A DNA stretch of 64,000 nt, taken from contig NZ_JAKFFT010000008.1 of the NCBI RefSeq assembly GCF_021502655.1, positions 62,001 to 126,000 of the forward strand, in the 5' to 3' direction. This DNA is from Dyadobacter sp. CY347 (GTDB lineage: Bacteria > Bacteroidota > Bacteroidia > Cytophagales > Spirosomataceae). The translations under genes and the position numbers were made by a program. Of the stretch, positions 25,916 to 34,688 are shown in pieces. Every line of letters starts with the position of its first letter. Position 1 is the stretch's first letter. The notes under the pieces are model-generated. The model was not told the DNA's origin, made no database searches, and saw only the letters and a program-made list of their open reading frames with translations.

Positions 25916-26818
25916 ATGTCTGTAACCATTGCCTCAGCGCAATATCCTATCTCCCAGCATGCTGATTTTGCAAGCTGGCAAAAACACATTGAAAACTGGG
26001 TGGCCGACGCGGCTGCGAAGGGAGCCCAACTATTGCTGTTTCCTGAATATGGTGCGATGGAACTGATTAGCATTTTATCTCCTGAAATTCAACAGGATAT
26101 TTTCCTTCAAATTGCAGCTATGAATGACTTTACCGAGTCGTTCTGCGGGGTTTTTGCTGAGCTTGCCCTGAAACATCATGTCGTGATCGTTGCGCCGAGC
26201 ATGCCCGTTATCGATAATGGAAAGCATTTGAACCGTGTTTTTGTGTTTTCGGACAAAGGCCTCGCTGGTTACCAAGACAAATTTTTCATGACGCGCTTTG
26301 AAAATGAAGAATGGGGCATCCAGAGCGCGCCCAAAGTGCTTACGGTGTTTGAAGCCGCATGGGGGAAATTTGGCATTCAGATCTGTTATGACATTGAATT
26401 CGGGCTGGGATCTCAATTGCTTTGCAGCGCAGGTGCATCGCTAATTCTCGTTCCAAGCTGCACCGAAACCATCCGGGGCGCTACGCGGGTGCACGTGGGC
26501 GCAAGGGCCCGCGCTTTGGAAAATCAGGCTTACACAGCTGTTTCCCAAACAGTTGGCAACGCAACTTGGTCGCCAGCAGTGGATATCAACTACGGTTATT
26601 CTGCATTCTATTCCACACCCGACAAAGGTTTACCAGAAGAAGGCATCATTGCCGCGGAAATCCCTCAAAAAGAAGGCTGGCTGATCCAGCAGCTGGATTT
26701 CGCCAAAATCGAGGAAGTAAGACACGACGGGCATGTGCTGAATTTCAACGATCAGCAAAAAATCAATGTCGAAATGCACTCGGAGGAAGTGCGCATTTTG
26801 CATGTGAGGTGCGTTTGA
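25916..26818 (+). CDS. Carbon-nitrogen hydrolase (nitrilase superfamily)
   Basis: The 300-residue enzyme carries the full Glu-Lys-Cys triad: Glu near 44 in LFPEYGAMEL, Lys near 121 in YQDKFFMTRFE, and Cys near 156 in GIQICYDIEFG. The family hydrolyses amides or nitriles through a thioimidate or acyl-enzyme. Cytoplasmic, with no signal. It follows the GNAT gene by 6 bases and ends 30 bases before the convergent sorbosone-dehydrogenase-like gene. Confidence 0.92.
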   Translation: MSVTIASAQYPISQHADFASWQKHIENWVADAAAKGAQLLLFPEYGAMELISILSPEIQQDIFLQIAAMNDFTESFCGVFAELALKHHVVIVAPSMPVIDNGKHLNRVFVFSDKGLAGYQDKFFMTRFENEEWGIQSAPKVLTVFEAAWGKFGIQICYDIEFGLGSQLLCSAGASLILVPSCTETIRGATRVHVGARARALENQAYTAVSQTVGNATWSPAVDINYGYSAFYSTPDKGLPEEGIIAAEIPQKEGWLIQQLDFAKIEEVRHDGHVLNFNDQQKINVEMHSEEVRILHVRCV

Positions 26819-26862
26819 TTTTGAAAAATAAATTTTGTTTTTCATAAATCATTTTTTCAAAA
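26819..26862. terminator. AT-rich inverted repeat between convergent genes
   Basis: TTTTGAAAAAT (26819-26829) pairs with ATTTTTTCAAAA (26851-26862), and a nested TGAAAAA/TTTTTCA lies inside. The position directly after the nitrilase-family stop and at the end of the convergent gene suggests a two-way terminator. The stem has almost no G or C, so strength is doubtful. Confidence 0.4.
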
Positions 26863-28612
26863 CCCGCTTCACTTCGTCCACTGAAACCCGGTCAGGCATG
26901 TTGCCGAATTGTTGCCTTACGTAGGTTAGCAGCTGCGCCATTTCCTCGGGCGGGATGAAATCGTGCTTGGGCATGAGATCATTGTAAGGTTTGCCCAACA
27001 CCTCTATCGGCCCTTCCAAACCATTGGCCACCGCCTGGATAAGCTTTCTTTTGTCGTCCGTAACCCATTCGGAATTCACCAGCGGCGGAAAACGGCTGCC
27101 GTCACCGAGGCCGTTGGATTGGTGGCATGGCGTGCAATACGTGCTGTAAACTTTTTCTCCGGCGAGCTTTGTATCCTTATCCAGATTATCCTTCACCACA
27201 TCCGGCGTGCGGATGTTCCCCGCCAACTTATGCTTTTCCATAGCAGCCAGTTGCGGCGCTCCAAATGATTGCTTATTGCCCTTAAACATGATCCGCCAAA
27301 TTTTTCCTTTTTTTGAATCGCTAATATAAAGCGAACCATCCGGCCCTTGTGCGAGGCCCATAGGCCGCGCCTTGGCATCGCTTACATTAATGATAGGGTC
27401 CATGCCTGCGAAACCGTCGGCAAAAACTTCCCATTTCTCCGAAAACTTACCATTGACCCAAGGCACAAAGCAAACGAAATAGCCAGCCTGCGGATAGGGC
27501 GCGCGGTTTGTAGATCCATGAAATGCGATGAATGCGCCGTTTTTATAGCGTTCGGGAAACTGGTTCCCGGTGTAAAACAAGATATCGTTAGGCGCCCAAT
27601 GTCCCGGAAATCCAATGATCGGATTTTGATATTTAGCTCCTTCTCCCTCCTTTTTCCCATCACCGCCATATTCGGGATTCAAGACTTTTTTGCCCTTCAT
27701 CTGATCGAAATAATAGTAAGGCCAGCCCAGGTTTGTTCCCTGCGTCACTTTCACAAATTCTTCGGCAGGTAAAACGGCACTTTGCCAGGATGAATAAATG
27801 TCGGGAAACAGGCGGCGCAAATTATCGCGCCCATGCACAACTGCGTATAAGTTTTGGTCTGCATGATTCCATCGCATGCCCACAATGCTTCGCAAACCTG
27901 TCGCATACAATGTGCCGTCTGCCTGCGTTTGATTGAGCCTATCTGCACTGAATTTCCAGATCCCACCGTGCTTTTCCAGGTCCGGGCAAGGGTTCATACC
28001 AGTGTTTCCCGGCTTGCCACCCGGGGAATTAACCATATCCTGGCACGCATCCGATGGCGCTCCGAAAGGCACGTACATGTTGCCTTTGTCATCGAAAGCC
28101 ATTGGTTTGGTAATGTGCCAATGCGTGCCGTGCTCGTGATCGTCTTTTAAAATTACTTCCACGGTGCTGTCCGGCAGAAGCTGGCCCGGGATCAGTTTAC
28201 TGCGGTAAACAAACAGTGACGAACTGTAATACAAATATCCATTACGGATCATGATGCCGTTGGCAAGGCTGCTCTGATCAGGATAATTGCCGAAATTTTT
28301 GATGATATCGGCTTTTCCATCCCGGTTAGTATCCCTGATCGCCACCGTCCCTCCTTGCTGGCCTTTTCCAAAATACCGCAGCTTTACATAGATATCCCCA
28401 TTATCATTCACCACAATGTGCCGGGCAAGTCCGGTGCTGTCGGCCACGACGAGGGCTTCAAAACCCGCCGGTGTGGCCAGGCCGCCATTGTCCGGATCAC
28501 CTTTTGGAAGCAGATCCTGCCTTTGTGCACCTGAAAGAAGCATTACTACTAGGCCGAAGCAAAAATATCGCTGTGCAAGCCTCCATTTTTGTTGGTAAAA
28601 ATTGGATCCCAT
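26849..28612 (-). CDS. Sorbosone dehydrogenase-like beta-propeller with C-terminal cytochrome c
   Basis: The 587-residue protein begins with a hydrophobic export signal. Residues about 45-450 form a beta-propeller like the soluble glucose/sorbosone dehydrogenases: GLARHIVVNDNGDIYVKLRY, a long middle with AVVHGRDNLRRLFPD, and GLAQGPDGSLYISDSKKGKIWRI near 425. A class-I cytochrome c domain follows, with CTPCH near residue 490 and a late Met in YNDLMPKHDF as a possible axial ligand. It is probably a periplasmic oxidase of sugars or aldehydes. It is the last gene of a three-gene operon with two amidohydrolases, starting 4 bases after the previous stop. Confidence 0.85.
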   Translation of the reverse strand: MGSNFYQQKWRLAQRYFCFGLVVMLLSGAQRQDLLPKGDPDNGGLATPAGFEALVVADSTGLARHIVVNDNGDIYVKLRYFGKGQQGGTVAIRDTNRDGKADIIKNFGNYPDQSSLANGIMIRNGYLYYSSSLFVYRSKLIPGQLLPDSTVEVILKDDHEHGTHWHITKPMAFDDKGNMYVPFGAPSDACQDMVNSPGGKPGNTGMNPCPDLEKHGGIWKFSADRLNQTQADGTLYATGLRSIVGMRWNHADQNLYAVVHGRDNLRRLFPDIYSSWQSAVLPAEEFVKVTQGTNLGWPYYYFDQMKGKKVLNPEYGGDGKKEGEGAKYQNPIIGFPGHWAPNDILFYTGNQFPERYKNGAFIAFHGSTNRAPYPQAGYFVCFVPWVNGKFSEKWEVFADGFAGMDPIINVSDAKARPMGLAQGPDGSLYISDSKKGKIWRIMFKGNKQSFGAPQLAAMEKHKLAGNIRTPDVVKDNLDKDTKLAGEKVYSTYCTPCHQSNGLGDGSRFPPLVNSEWVTDDKRKLIQAVANGLEGPIEVLGKPYNDLMPKHDFIPPEEMAQLLTYVRQQFGNMPDRVSVDEVKRVLKK

Positions 28613-28616
28613 TATT

Positions 28617-29873
28617 TCAATTATCTATTTTTTTAGCACCTAACCCATTCAAATCCCACACAATTTTTCCGTCCCTAACCGTCATTTCCATTTCCAGTTT
28701 TTTTGAGCCGGATATGCTTTTTCCAGCAGAATCCGTGAAACCGAATGTACCTTCACTGACTTTAAAAATTGCTATATCAGCCACATTGCCCACTTTCATA
28801 TTTCCTAATTCCTCATGATTAATGGCCGTTGCAGCATTCCAGGTGGCGATTTGCACGACATCATTGAGCGACAAACCCAGTGCCATAAATTTTGACATTA
28901 CATTCGTCATATCCTTCATGGCCGAGTTCATGCTGAAACGGTGTAGATCTGTCCCAAAAGAATTCGGAGCGAAACCCTGCTTAACCGCCGGAGCAGCCTG
29001 GTCGAACCAGAAACCTGCGCCGCCGTGCCCCAGATCAAATAAAATACCCCGCTTTTTTGCTTCCAGGACAAATGGCCGGACTTTTCCATCTTCGCCAATG
29101 ATGGGCATGCGCTCTTTAATATTTTCAAAAGTATGCGTAATCATATCGCCCGGACTAAGCTTGGCAAGCTGATTCTGTAAGGAATATTGGGGTAAATGAC
29201 ATTCCACGAAAAGCGGCTTTTCAACTTGCCTGGCTAATTTTATCGCATTGTCATAAGGCGTCCAGTCGGTCCCGTTGTAATGCCCGATTTTTACCCCAAC
29301 GATTATCCCTGAATATTGGTTAATCACGCTCAAAGCGGAATCCGGGACCATATCTGCAATATTTTGTTCATGCTCCTCACCCGTCATTCCGTCGCCTGCA
29401 ATGTTTATAAAAGCCAGAATGCGCGTTTTGGACTGATCGATCACCTGTTTTTTAAACAAAGGAAAACTACGCCAGCCGGAAGTCCCCGCGTCCACAACCG
29501 TCGTCACCCCGGACCGGAATGTAAAATCATCAGGAGAAACGCTGTTCACACCATTGGCAAAAAGCCCTGCATGAGGCCCGACAAAAACGTGCGTATGCAT
29601 ATCAATGAAGCCGGGCGTCACGTATAAACCTTTCGCATCGATCGTTTTCTCAGCAGGCTCATCTATTTTAGTAGCGACTCTTGCTATAACACCCTTGCTT
29701 ATAGCCACATCCATTACTTTATCAATGTTATTTGCAGGGTCAATCACATGGCCGCCTTTTATGATCAGATCAAATTTTTGACCAAAAACAGTGCCGCAAA
29801 GCGCAAGTAAAAGCACTATGCAGAAGTAGTTTTTGCCAAGATTAATGTGGCTATGAAGATTCTTTAAATCCAT
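28617..29873 (-). CDS. Periplasmic amidohydrolase/deacetylase-family metallohydrolase, paralogue 2
   Basis: A 418-residue amidohydrolase with an N-terminal signal peptide ending near FGQKFD. The metal motif FIDMHTHVF lies near residue 95, with further ligands in FVECHLPQ, MITHTFENI and FGTDLHRFS. The C-terminal sheet has the composite-domain pattern VGNVADIAIFKVSEG. It closely resembles the gene 9 bases upstream, so the two are tandem duplicates. The family includes dihydroorotase-like and D-aminoacyl deacetylase-like enzymes; the substrate is unknown. The putative carboxylated Lys region differs between paralogues (VGVKIGHYNG here). Confidence 0.88.
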   Translation of the reverse strand: MDLKNLHSHINLGKNYFCIVLLLALCGTVFGQKFDLIIKGGHVIDPANNIDKVMDVAISKGVIARVATKIDEPAEKTIDAKGLYVTPGFIDMHTHVFVGPHAGLFANGVNSVSPDDFTFRSGVTTVVDAGTSGWRSFPLFKKQVIDQSKTRILAFINIAGDGMTGEEHEQNIADMVPDSALSVINQYSGIIVGVKIGHYNGTDWTPYDNAIKLARQVEKPLFVECHLPQYSLQNQLAKLSPGDMITHTFENIKERMPIIGEDGKVRPFVLEAKKRGILFDLGHGGAGFWFDQAAPAVKQGFAPNSFGTDLHRFSMNSAMKDMTNVMSKFMALGLSLNDVVQIATWNAATAINHEELGNMKVGNVADIAIFKVSEGTFGFTDSAGKSISGSKKLEMEMTVRDGKIVWDLNGLGAKKIDN

Positions 29874-29882
29874 CCCTATCCG

Positions 29883-31172
29883 TTATTTAGCCAATGTTTC
29901 AGAGTCCCAGCCCGCCGCGCTGATCCCGTTCAGGTCCCACACGATCTTACCCGCGCGAATGGTCAGTTCGGCTTCCAGTTTTTTATCGCCTTTGAGTTTC
30001 AGTTTCCGGGTGTCTAAAAATCCGAAATCCCCTTTTCTTAAATTAAACACAGCAATATCCGCCTCTGAACCTAACGACAATGTTCCCAGATCCGGGCGTT
30101 TGATGACTTGTGCGGGATTCCATGTCGCACGCAGAATGGCGTCCGGAAGCGTCATGCCCATGTTGAGAAACTTGGATATAACATTGTCCAGCCCTTTCAT
30201 AGCGCCGTTCATGCTGTCGGTATGCAAGTCGGTGCTGATTACATTGGGTTTAAATCCCTGTTGCAAGGCCGGAATCGCCTGCCGCCAAGCAAATGCCCCG
30301 CCTCCATGCCCGACGTCGAAAACCAGCCCGTTTCTTTGCGCTTCGAAAACGAATGGTTTTACTTTCCCATTTTCATCAACCACCGTTTCACGGTCTGCCG
30401 GTCCGTAAGAAAAGGTGTGAGTGAAAATGTCGCCCGGACGGAGATATTCTTTGAATAATTTTTCAATTGATAATGGCGGCCGGTGTTCACCGAAATCAAC
30501 CATAACCGGCACATTGGCCAGTTTCCCAGCTTCAACCGCGGCTGTTACCTGCGCATAATCCCCCCAGAAATGTGCCGCTTTCACGCCCACAATGATTTTT
30601 GGAAAAAGCCTTTGGATCATATTGGCGGTCATAACCGGGTTCATATCCGTAAGATCCTGCTCTTCATAGCGGCTCGCCATGCCTGTGCCCACAATGTTGA
30701 GCAGCGCCAGGACGCGCGTTTGCGCTTTATCGATCGTCTGTGCTTTGAAAGTCCGGAAGTTGCGCCAGCCGGATGAGCCCGCATCGACAACCGTTGTAAT
30801 TCCGGCGCGGAACGTGAAGCCGTCCGGCGGCAGGCTGGTAGAGGCATTGGCAATGTAAGCGTCGGGGACAGTTCCTGCGAAAACGTGTGCGTGCATATCA
30901 ATCAGCCCGGGCGTGACATAAAACCCTTTTACATCCACCGTCTTTTTCGCGTCCGAAGCTGCAATGTTACTGGCTACCCGTATGATTTTTCCGCCCGAAA
31001 TGGCAACATCCATAACCGCATCAATGTTGTTTTTGGGATCGATGACGTGCCCGCCTTTTAGCAGAAGGTCAATTTCCTGGGCATTGGCTAAATAGGGAAA
31101 GAATAGCAATAGCAGGGAACACAGAAACCGGGCAACGCGTCCGGCGTTCTTTGCTTGTGTGCAAGCCAACAT
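29883..31172 (-). CDS. Periplasmic amidohydrolase/deacetylase-family metallohydrolase, paralogue 1
   Basis: The 429-residue first gene of the operon. It has a signal peptide (hydrophobic run before ANAQEID) and the same layout as its neighbour: LIDMHAHVF near residue 90, VVDAGSSGWRNF, KAAHFWGD as the probable bridging Lys region, ISTDLHTDSMNGAMKG near 310, and EADIAVFNLRKGDFGF near 390. Paralogues kept side by side may act on related substrates. About 410 bases separate the start from the LytTR regulator gene; that spacer holds a minus-strand terminator and a histidine kinase remnant. Confidence 0.88.
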   Translation of the reverse strand: MLACTQAKNAGRVARFLCSLLLLFFPYLANAQEIDLLLKGGHVIDPKNNIDAVMDVAISGGKIIRVASNIAASDAKKTVDVKGFYVTPGLIDMHAHVFAGTVPDAYIANASTSLPPDGFTFRAGITTVVDAGSSGWRNFRTFKAQTIDKAQTRVLALLNIVGTGMASRYEEQDLTDMNPVMTANMIQRLFPKIIVGVKAAHFWGDYAQVTAAVEAGKLANVPVMVDFGEHRPPLSIEKLFKEYLRPGDIFTHTFSYGPADRETVVDENGKVKPFVFEAQRNGLVFDVGHGGGAFAWRQAIPALQQGFKPNVISTDLHTDSMNGAMKGLDNVISKFLNMGMTLPDAILRATWNPAQVIKRPDLGTLSLGSEADIAVFNLRKGDFGFLDTRKLKLKGDKKLEAELTIRAGKIVWDLNGISAAGWDSETLAK

Positions 31173-31265
31173 GAGTTAAGAGTTTAGATCTGAATTGTAT
31201 TCATATACAAGACAGTAGGGGCAAAATATTACTTCAAAGATTTCAAACTTTCCCCTTATCCTATA

Positions 31266-31291
31266 AAAAAGAAAGGCGCATTGCTGCGCCT
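31266..31291 (-). terminator. Minus-strand intrinsic terminator
   Basis: AGGCGCA and TGCGCCT (31274-31291) form a 7-base stem with a TTGC loop. On the minus strand it is followed by TTTCTTTTTTAT. No minus-strand gene lies immediately upstream of it, so it shields the amidohydrolase operon from read-through or is left from a deleted gene. Confidence 0.6.
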
Positions 31292-31488
31292 GATGTGTAT
31301 AGTAATGTTGCTTGCAGAAGTGAATGGTTAAAGTCGGTTTTTCACCGCCAATTGCCTTTCTTGCATTATAAAGTTGGCTTATCCAACGCTAAATTTCAAA
31401 ACCAACGAGGGAACGGTCGGTTCCGGCTATTTAACGGTGAACGGTAAGTATACGCGCCACCGTTAATGAGCTACTTCACATTATTGAG

Positions 31489-31578
31489 ATGTTTATTTTT
31501 GACCTCTATGATGAAAACGGCGAGGCTTCCGGCACGCTCATTGAAATTGAACTATCAACGTATCTCAACAATGTATAA
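31489..31578 (+). pseudogene. C-terminal remnant of a LytS-type histidine kinase
   Basis: A 29-residue frame reads FDLYDENGEASGTLIEIEL and stops 8 bases before the LytTR regulator gene. Many Bacteroidota LytS-type kinases end in a pattern like DL-DENG-A-GT-V-I-IP and lie directly upstream of a LytTR regulator. No ATPase or dimerisation domain is left before it: the preceding 160 bases are broken in all plus frames I read. I infer that the kinase was deleted and only its tail survives. Confidence 0.5.
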
Positions 31579-31586
31579 GCAAGAAA

Positions 31587-32339
31587 ATGATAAAAGCGCT
31601 GATTATTGACGATGAACCCAAAGCACGAACGGTGCTACAATATTATATTGAAACTTTTGTTGAGGAAATCACTGACGTGCGGCAGGCCGAGTCCGTGGAC
31701 CATGGACTTGAAATCTTGCGGAATTTTAGTCCAAATATTGTGTTCCTGGACGTGGAAATGCCCAAACGTAATGGTTTTGATTTTTTACGTGCGTTGGTAA
31801 ACCCGTCATTCGAGGTAATTTTCACAACTGCCTACAACCAGTATGCGATTCAGGCGATCCGTTTCAGTGCGCTGGATTTTCTGCTCAAACCCGTTGACCC
31901 TGACGAACTCAGGCATGCCATTGACAGGTATTTGAAAATGCAGTTGCCGGATGTCAAAAGCAACCTGATCCTGTATGATAACCTCGTCCAGAATATCCGT
32001 AAAGGTAAAACCAAGGACTTCCGGCTTGCTATTCCTTCCAAGGACGGTGTGCTTTTTCTGACATTGGAACAAATTATCCGTATGCAGGGAGACGGCAATT
32101 ATACATTTATCCACACCACCCACAAGAAGCCCATCGTTACCAGCAAAACACTGAAATATTTCGATGAGATGCTGGATGAATTTGGTTTTATCCGCACCCA
32201 CAAATCACATCTGGTGAATCCCAGGCACATTTCCCAAATGAGCCACGATCACGGGTACATTGTTGTAAGCGACGGCACGGAGGTCGAAATATCCCGCCGC
32301 AAAAAGGTGGAAGTGGTTAAATTATTGAAACTCAGATAG
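31587..32339 (+). CDS. LytTR-family response regulator
   Basis: The 250-residue protein has a receiver domain (acidic pair in IIDDEPKA, phospho-accepting Asp near 55 in FLDVEMPKRNG, Lys in LLKPVD) and a C-terminal LytTR DNA-binding domain from about residue 145 (IIRMQGDGNYTFIHT, then FIRTHKSHLVNPRHI). It would bind direct repeats in promoters as a dimer. Its usual kinase partner appears to be lost, with only a tail fragment upstream. The convergent TPR kinase at 32355-34244 might act as a replacement, but it belongs to another kinase class. Confidence 0.92.
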   Translation: MIKALIIDDEPKARTVLQYYIETFVEEITDVRQAESVDHGLEILRNFSPNIVFLDVEMPKRNGFDFLRALVNPSFEVIFTTAYNQYAIQAIRFSALDFLLKPVDPDELRHAIDRYLKMQLPDVKSNLILYDNLVQNIRKGKTKDFRLAIPSKDGVLFLTLEQIIRMQGDGNYTFIHTTHKKPIVTSKTLKYFDEMLDEFGFIRTHKSHLVNPRHISQMSHDHGYIVVSDGTEVEISRRKKVEVVKLLKLR

Positions 32340-32354
32340 GCGCAGCAATGCATG

Positions 32355-34244
32355 TCACGCTTGTGTTCCTGTCCTTAAAATGACGCTGCTGGGAAGCAGG
32401 ATGTAGAATGTAGTAACTACTCCTGGCTCACTTTCGAACCAAATGTGGCCGTGATGCGCTTCAATGATCTGTTTGCTTATGTATAAGCCAAGACCAAACG
32501 GCTGTTCACCGGCTGTTCCGGCGCGTTTTGAGGACGTAAACGGATCAAATATCTTGTTTTCGAATTCTTTGGGAATACCAAGGCCATTGTCCTGAATGGC
32601 TATTAAAATCCCATTTTGCGCGTCAGAAGTGCTGATTTGGATCAAACCGCCCTGAGGACTAAATTTTATTGCATTGATCACCAGGTTACTCAAAACGCGG
32701 GAAATTTTGTCGCCGTCAACCAGAATAGTTGCATTCAAAACATTGGATAAAACCAGCTCCTGATTTTTTTCTTTCGCTCTGAAATTCAATAATTTAACAA
32801 CCTGTTGCAGCAAAACCGAAAGGTCAGTTTCTTCTTTATTCAGTTCTGATTCTTTTAAATCAAAATCGGTTACGAGCAAATCGCCGATCATGGTCATGCA
32901 ATTCTTACTCGACTCATGGATCATTTGCACAAATTCCTTCGTTTCTTCCGGACTTGTTTCATATTCCATTAACATTGAGCTCATTGCGTTGATTGCGCCA
33001 ATCGGATTTCTGAGATCGTGCGCAACAATTTTGATCACGCGCGCATAATTTTTGTTGGTCAGTTCCAGCGCTTCCATCGTCGTTTCGAGCTGCCGGAACT
33101 GCATTTTCTGCATTACATTGGTCCGCTTGGACATGATCCAGGTGCGCAGTAAAAACACGATGCTGAGGATCGTCAGCAGGCATATGGCCACTGCCAGCCA
33201 TAGAAACCGTTTATTATAAGCAACCTTCAACTGCTCCGACTTTAATTCCTGATCCTTAACTGCATATTCAATGTAGTCCACGCCCGAAACTTTGTCAATT
33301 TCAATCTGCTCTTCGAACAACCCGATAATTTTCTCGGCATAGCTGTATGCTTTTGCTGTGTCCTTTCGCGCCGTGTAAAAATCATAAAGCTTGTTTGCTA
33401 TATCCCTCGCATACAGGCGATATCCCTTTTGCTCCGATATCTGCAATGCTTGCTCATAATAAGCAATGGCGGTGTCAGGAAGGGTTCTGAGGTGCTGGTC
33501 GCCCAGGCTGATAAGCAGGTCCATACTGAAAAAATACAGCTTCATGTCCAGGCTTTTTTTCAGCGTTTTTTTCAGCATTCCAATTCCCCTATCCCACTCA
33601 TTGTTAGAAAGATAATGAACCGCCTGCAACTGCTCAATTGCCAGTTGGACACGAAGGTCTTTATACTTTTCGGCGATGGCTTTGGCGCGGCGGATATTCT
33701 TGTTTTTTTGCTCCTCGTCAAAATTTTCCGGGTAAATCAGCATGTAATTCAGGATCGCGAGCGCCGTAATCGAATCTTGCGAAATACGGCTGCCAAGTTC
33801 CAGTGCCTGCTCGAAGTTGGCGATCGACTTCTCGTCTTTGCCGGTGATCTTGTAAACCAGGCCAATGTTCATGAGCGTCTGAACAATGTTGGACGAGTCT
33901 CCGATGGCAACGTAACGATTATACGCATCGTTATAATAGCGCAATGCGAGCTGCACATTGCCTTTTATGTCAAATACAATTCCCAGATTATTGGTCGCAT
34001 CGGCAATGCCCTTCGGGTAATCCAGCCTGGTGGCGATTTCTCGCGCCTGCATAGAATAATAGAAAGTGCTGTCGGCATTTTGCTCAAAAAAAAGCAGGGA
34101 GATTTTATTAACTGCGTCCACATAACGTAGACTGTCAGTGATTTGCGGAAGCGATCGCTGCAACTTACGGATCATTTCCACCTGACCGAAGGCCGGTATT
34201 ATCATCGACATCAGCATGAGCGTGCAGACGATTGAGATTCTCAT
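32355..34244 (-). CDS. TPR-containing membrane sensor histidine kinase
   Basis: The 629-residue protein has an N-terminal signal (ending near PAFGQ), periplasmic TPR-like helical repeats over about residues 40-330 (for example ADATNNLGIVFDIKGN, ALRYYNDAYNRYV), one membrane span near 345-365 (LWLAVAICLLTILSIVFLL), a coiled linker, a HisKA box KIVAHDLRNPIGAIN with His near 410, and a HATPase with LSNLVINAIKFSPQGG, DNGLGIP and FGLGLYISKQI. TPR sensor kinases are common in Bacteroidota and sense protein partners or cell-surface status. It converges on the LytTR gene with a 15-base gap. Confidence 0.92.
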   Translation of the reverse strand: MRISIVCTLMLMSMIIPAFGQVEMIRKLQRSLPQITDSLRYVDAVNKISLLFFEQNADSTFYYSMQAREIATRLDYPKGIADATNNLGIVFDIKGNVQLALRYYNDAYNRYVAIGDSSNIVQTLMNIGLVYKITGKDEKSIANFEQALELGSRISQDSITALAILNYMLIYPENFDEEQKNKNIRRAKAIAEKYKDLRVQLAIEQLQAVHYLSNNEWDRGIGMLKKTLKKSLDMKLYFFSMDLLISLGDQHLRTLPDTAIAYYEQALQISEQKGYRLYARDIANKLYDFYTARKDTAKAYSYAEKIIGLFEEQIEIDKVSGVDYIEYAVKDQELKSEQLKVAYNKRFLWLAVAICLLTILSIVFLLRTWIMSKRTNVMQKMQFRQLETTMEALELTNKNYARVIKIVAHDLRNPIGAINAMSSMLMEYETSPEETKEFVQMIHESSKNCMTMIGDLLVTDFDLKESELNKEETDLSVLLQQVVKLLNFRAKEKNQELVLSNVLNATILVDGDKISRVLSNLVINAIKFSPQGGLIQISTSDAQNGILIAIQDNGLGIPKEFENKIFDPFTSSKRAGTAGEQPFGLGLYISKQIIEAHHGHIWFESEPGVVTTFYILLPSSVILRTGTQA

Positions 34245-34572
34245 TTCAAAGCATTTTTAGTCAAGCGCGCATCTATCAAATAAATATTACAAACTATACG
34301 CTCAATTGCAAACGAAGGAATAGCACGTAATATGCGAATGTGCCCTTGCAAGATAATTTGGCGAATTTTCAATCCCTAATTAATACGACGAACTTCATTC
34401 AAATCCGCAATCAAAGTCACCATTCTAAGCTGATTCACAACGTGTTCACGCATAGGAAAGTGACCGTTAATTCGTTCATTCTCACCGGTGGCTGGTTGGT
34501 TGTGCGTCGTTTCTAGTGTGTTCATATATTTAGGAAGTTTTGATGACTAATTAAACGGTTTAGGTGTTCAGT

Positions 34573-34605
34573 CCGAATGTTGGGGATCCCGACATTCGGC
34601 TTTTT
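34573..34605 (+). terminator. Strong orphan intrinsic terminator
   Basis: CCGAATGT (34573-34580) pairs with ACATTCGG (34592-34599), with inner GGG/CCC pairing, followed by CTTTTT. No plus-strand protein gene lies between 32339 and this point, and the flanking gene to the left is on the minus strand. It may end a small RNA encoded in 34245-34572, where I see no convincing open frame. Confidence 0.65.
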
Positions 34606-34659
34606 ATGCAATGCTTTCATATGGTTCATGGATTTACTTTAAATTCATCAGGCACAACG

Positions 34660-34667
34660 TATATTTG
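34660..34667 (+). promoter_or_regulatory. -7 promoter element that fixes the downstream start
   Basis: TATATTTG matches TAnnTTTG. Transcription from here would begin near 34674, downstream of the ATG at 34611, so the membrane protein gene should start at GTG 34689 (15-base leader). No exact TTG -33 is seen at the expected distance. Confidence 0.5.
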
Positions 34668-34688
34668 TCAAATGTTAGCCTGTTAATT

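Noticed and set aside
34611..34688. N-terminal 26 codons of the membrane protein frame
   Set aside because: A -7 promoter element at 34660-34667 and a terminator ending at 34605 indicate that translation begins later, at GTG 34689.
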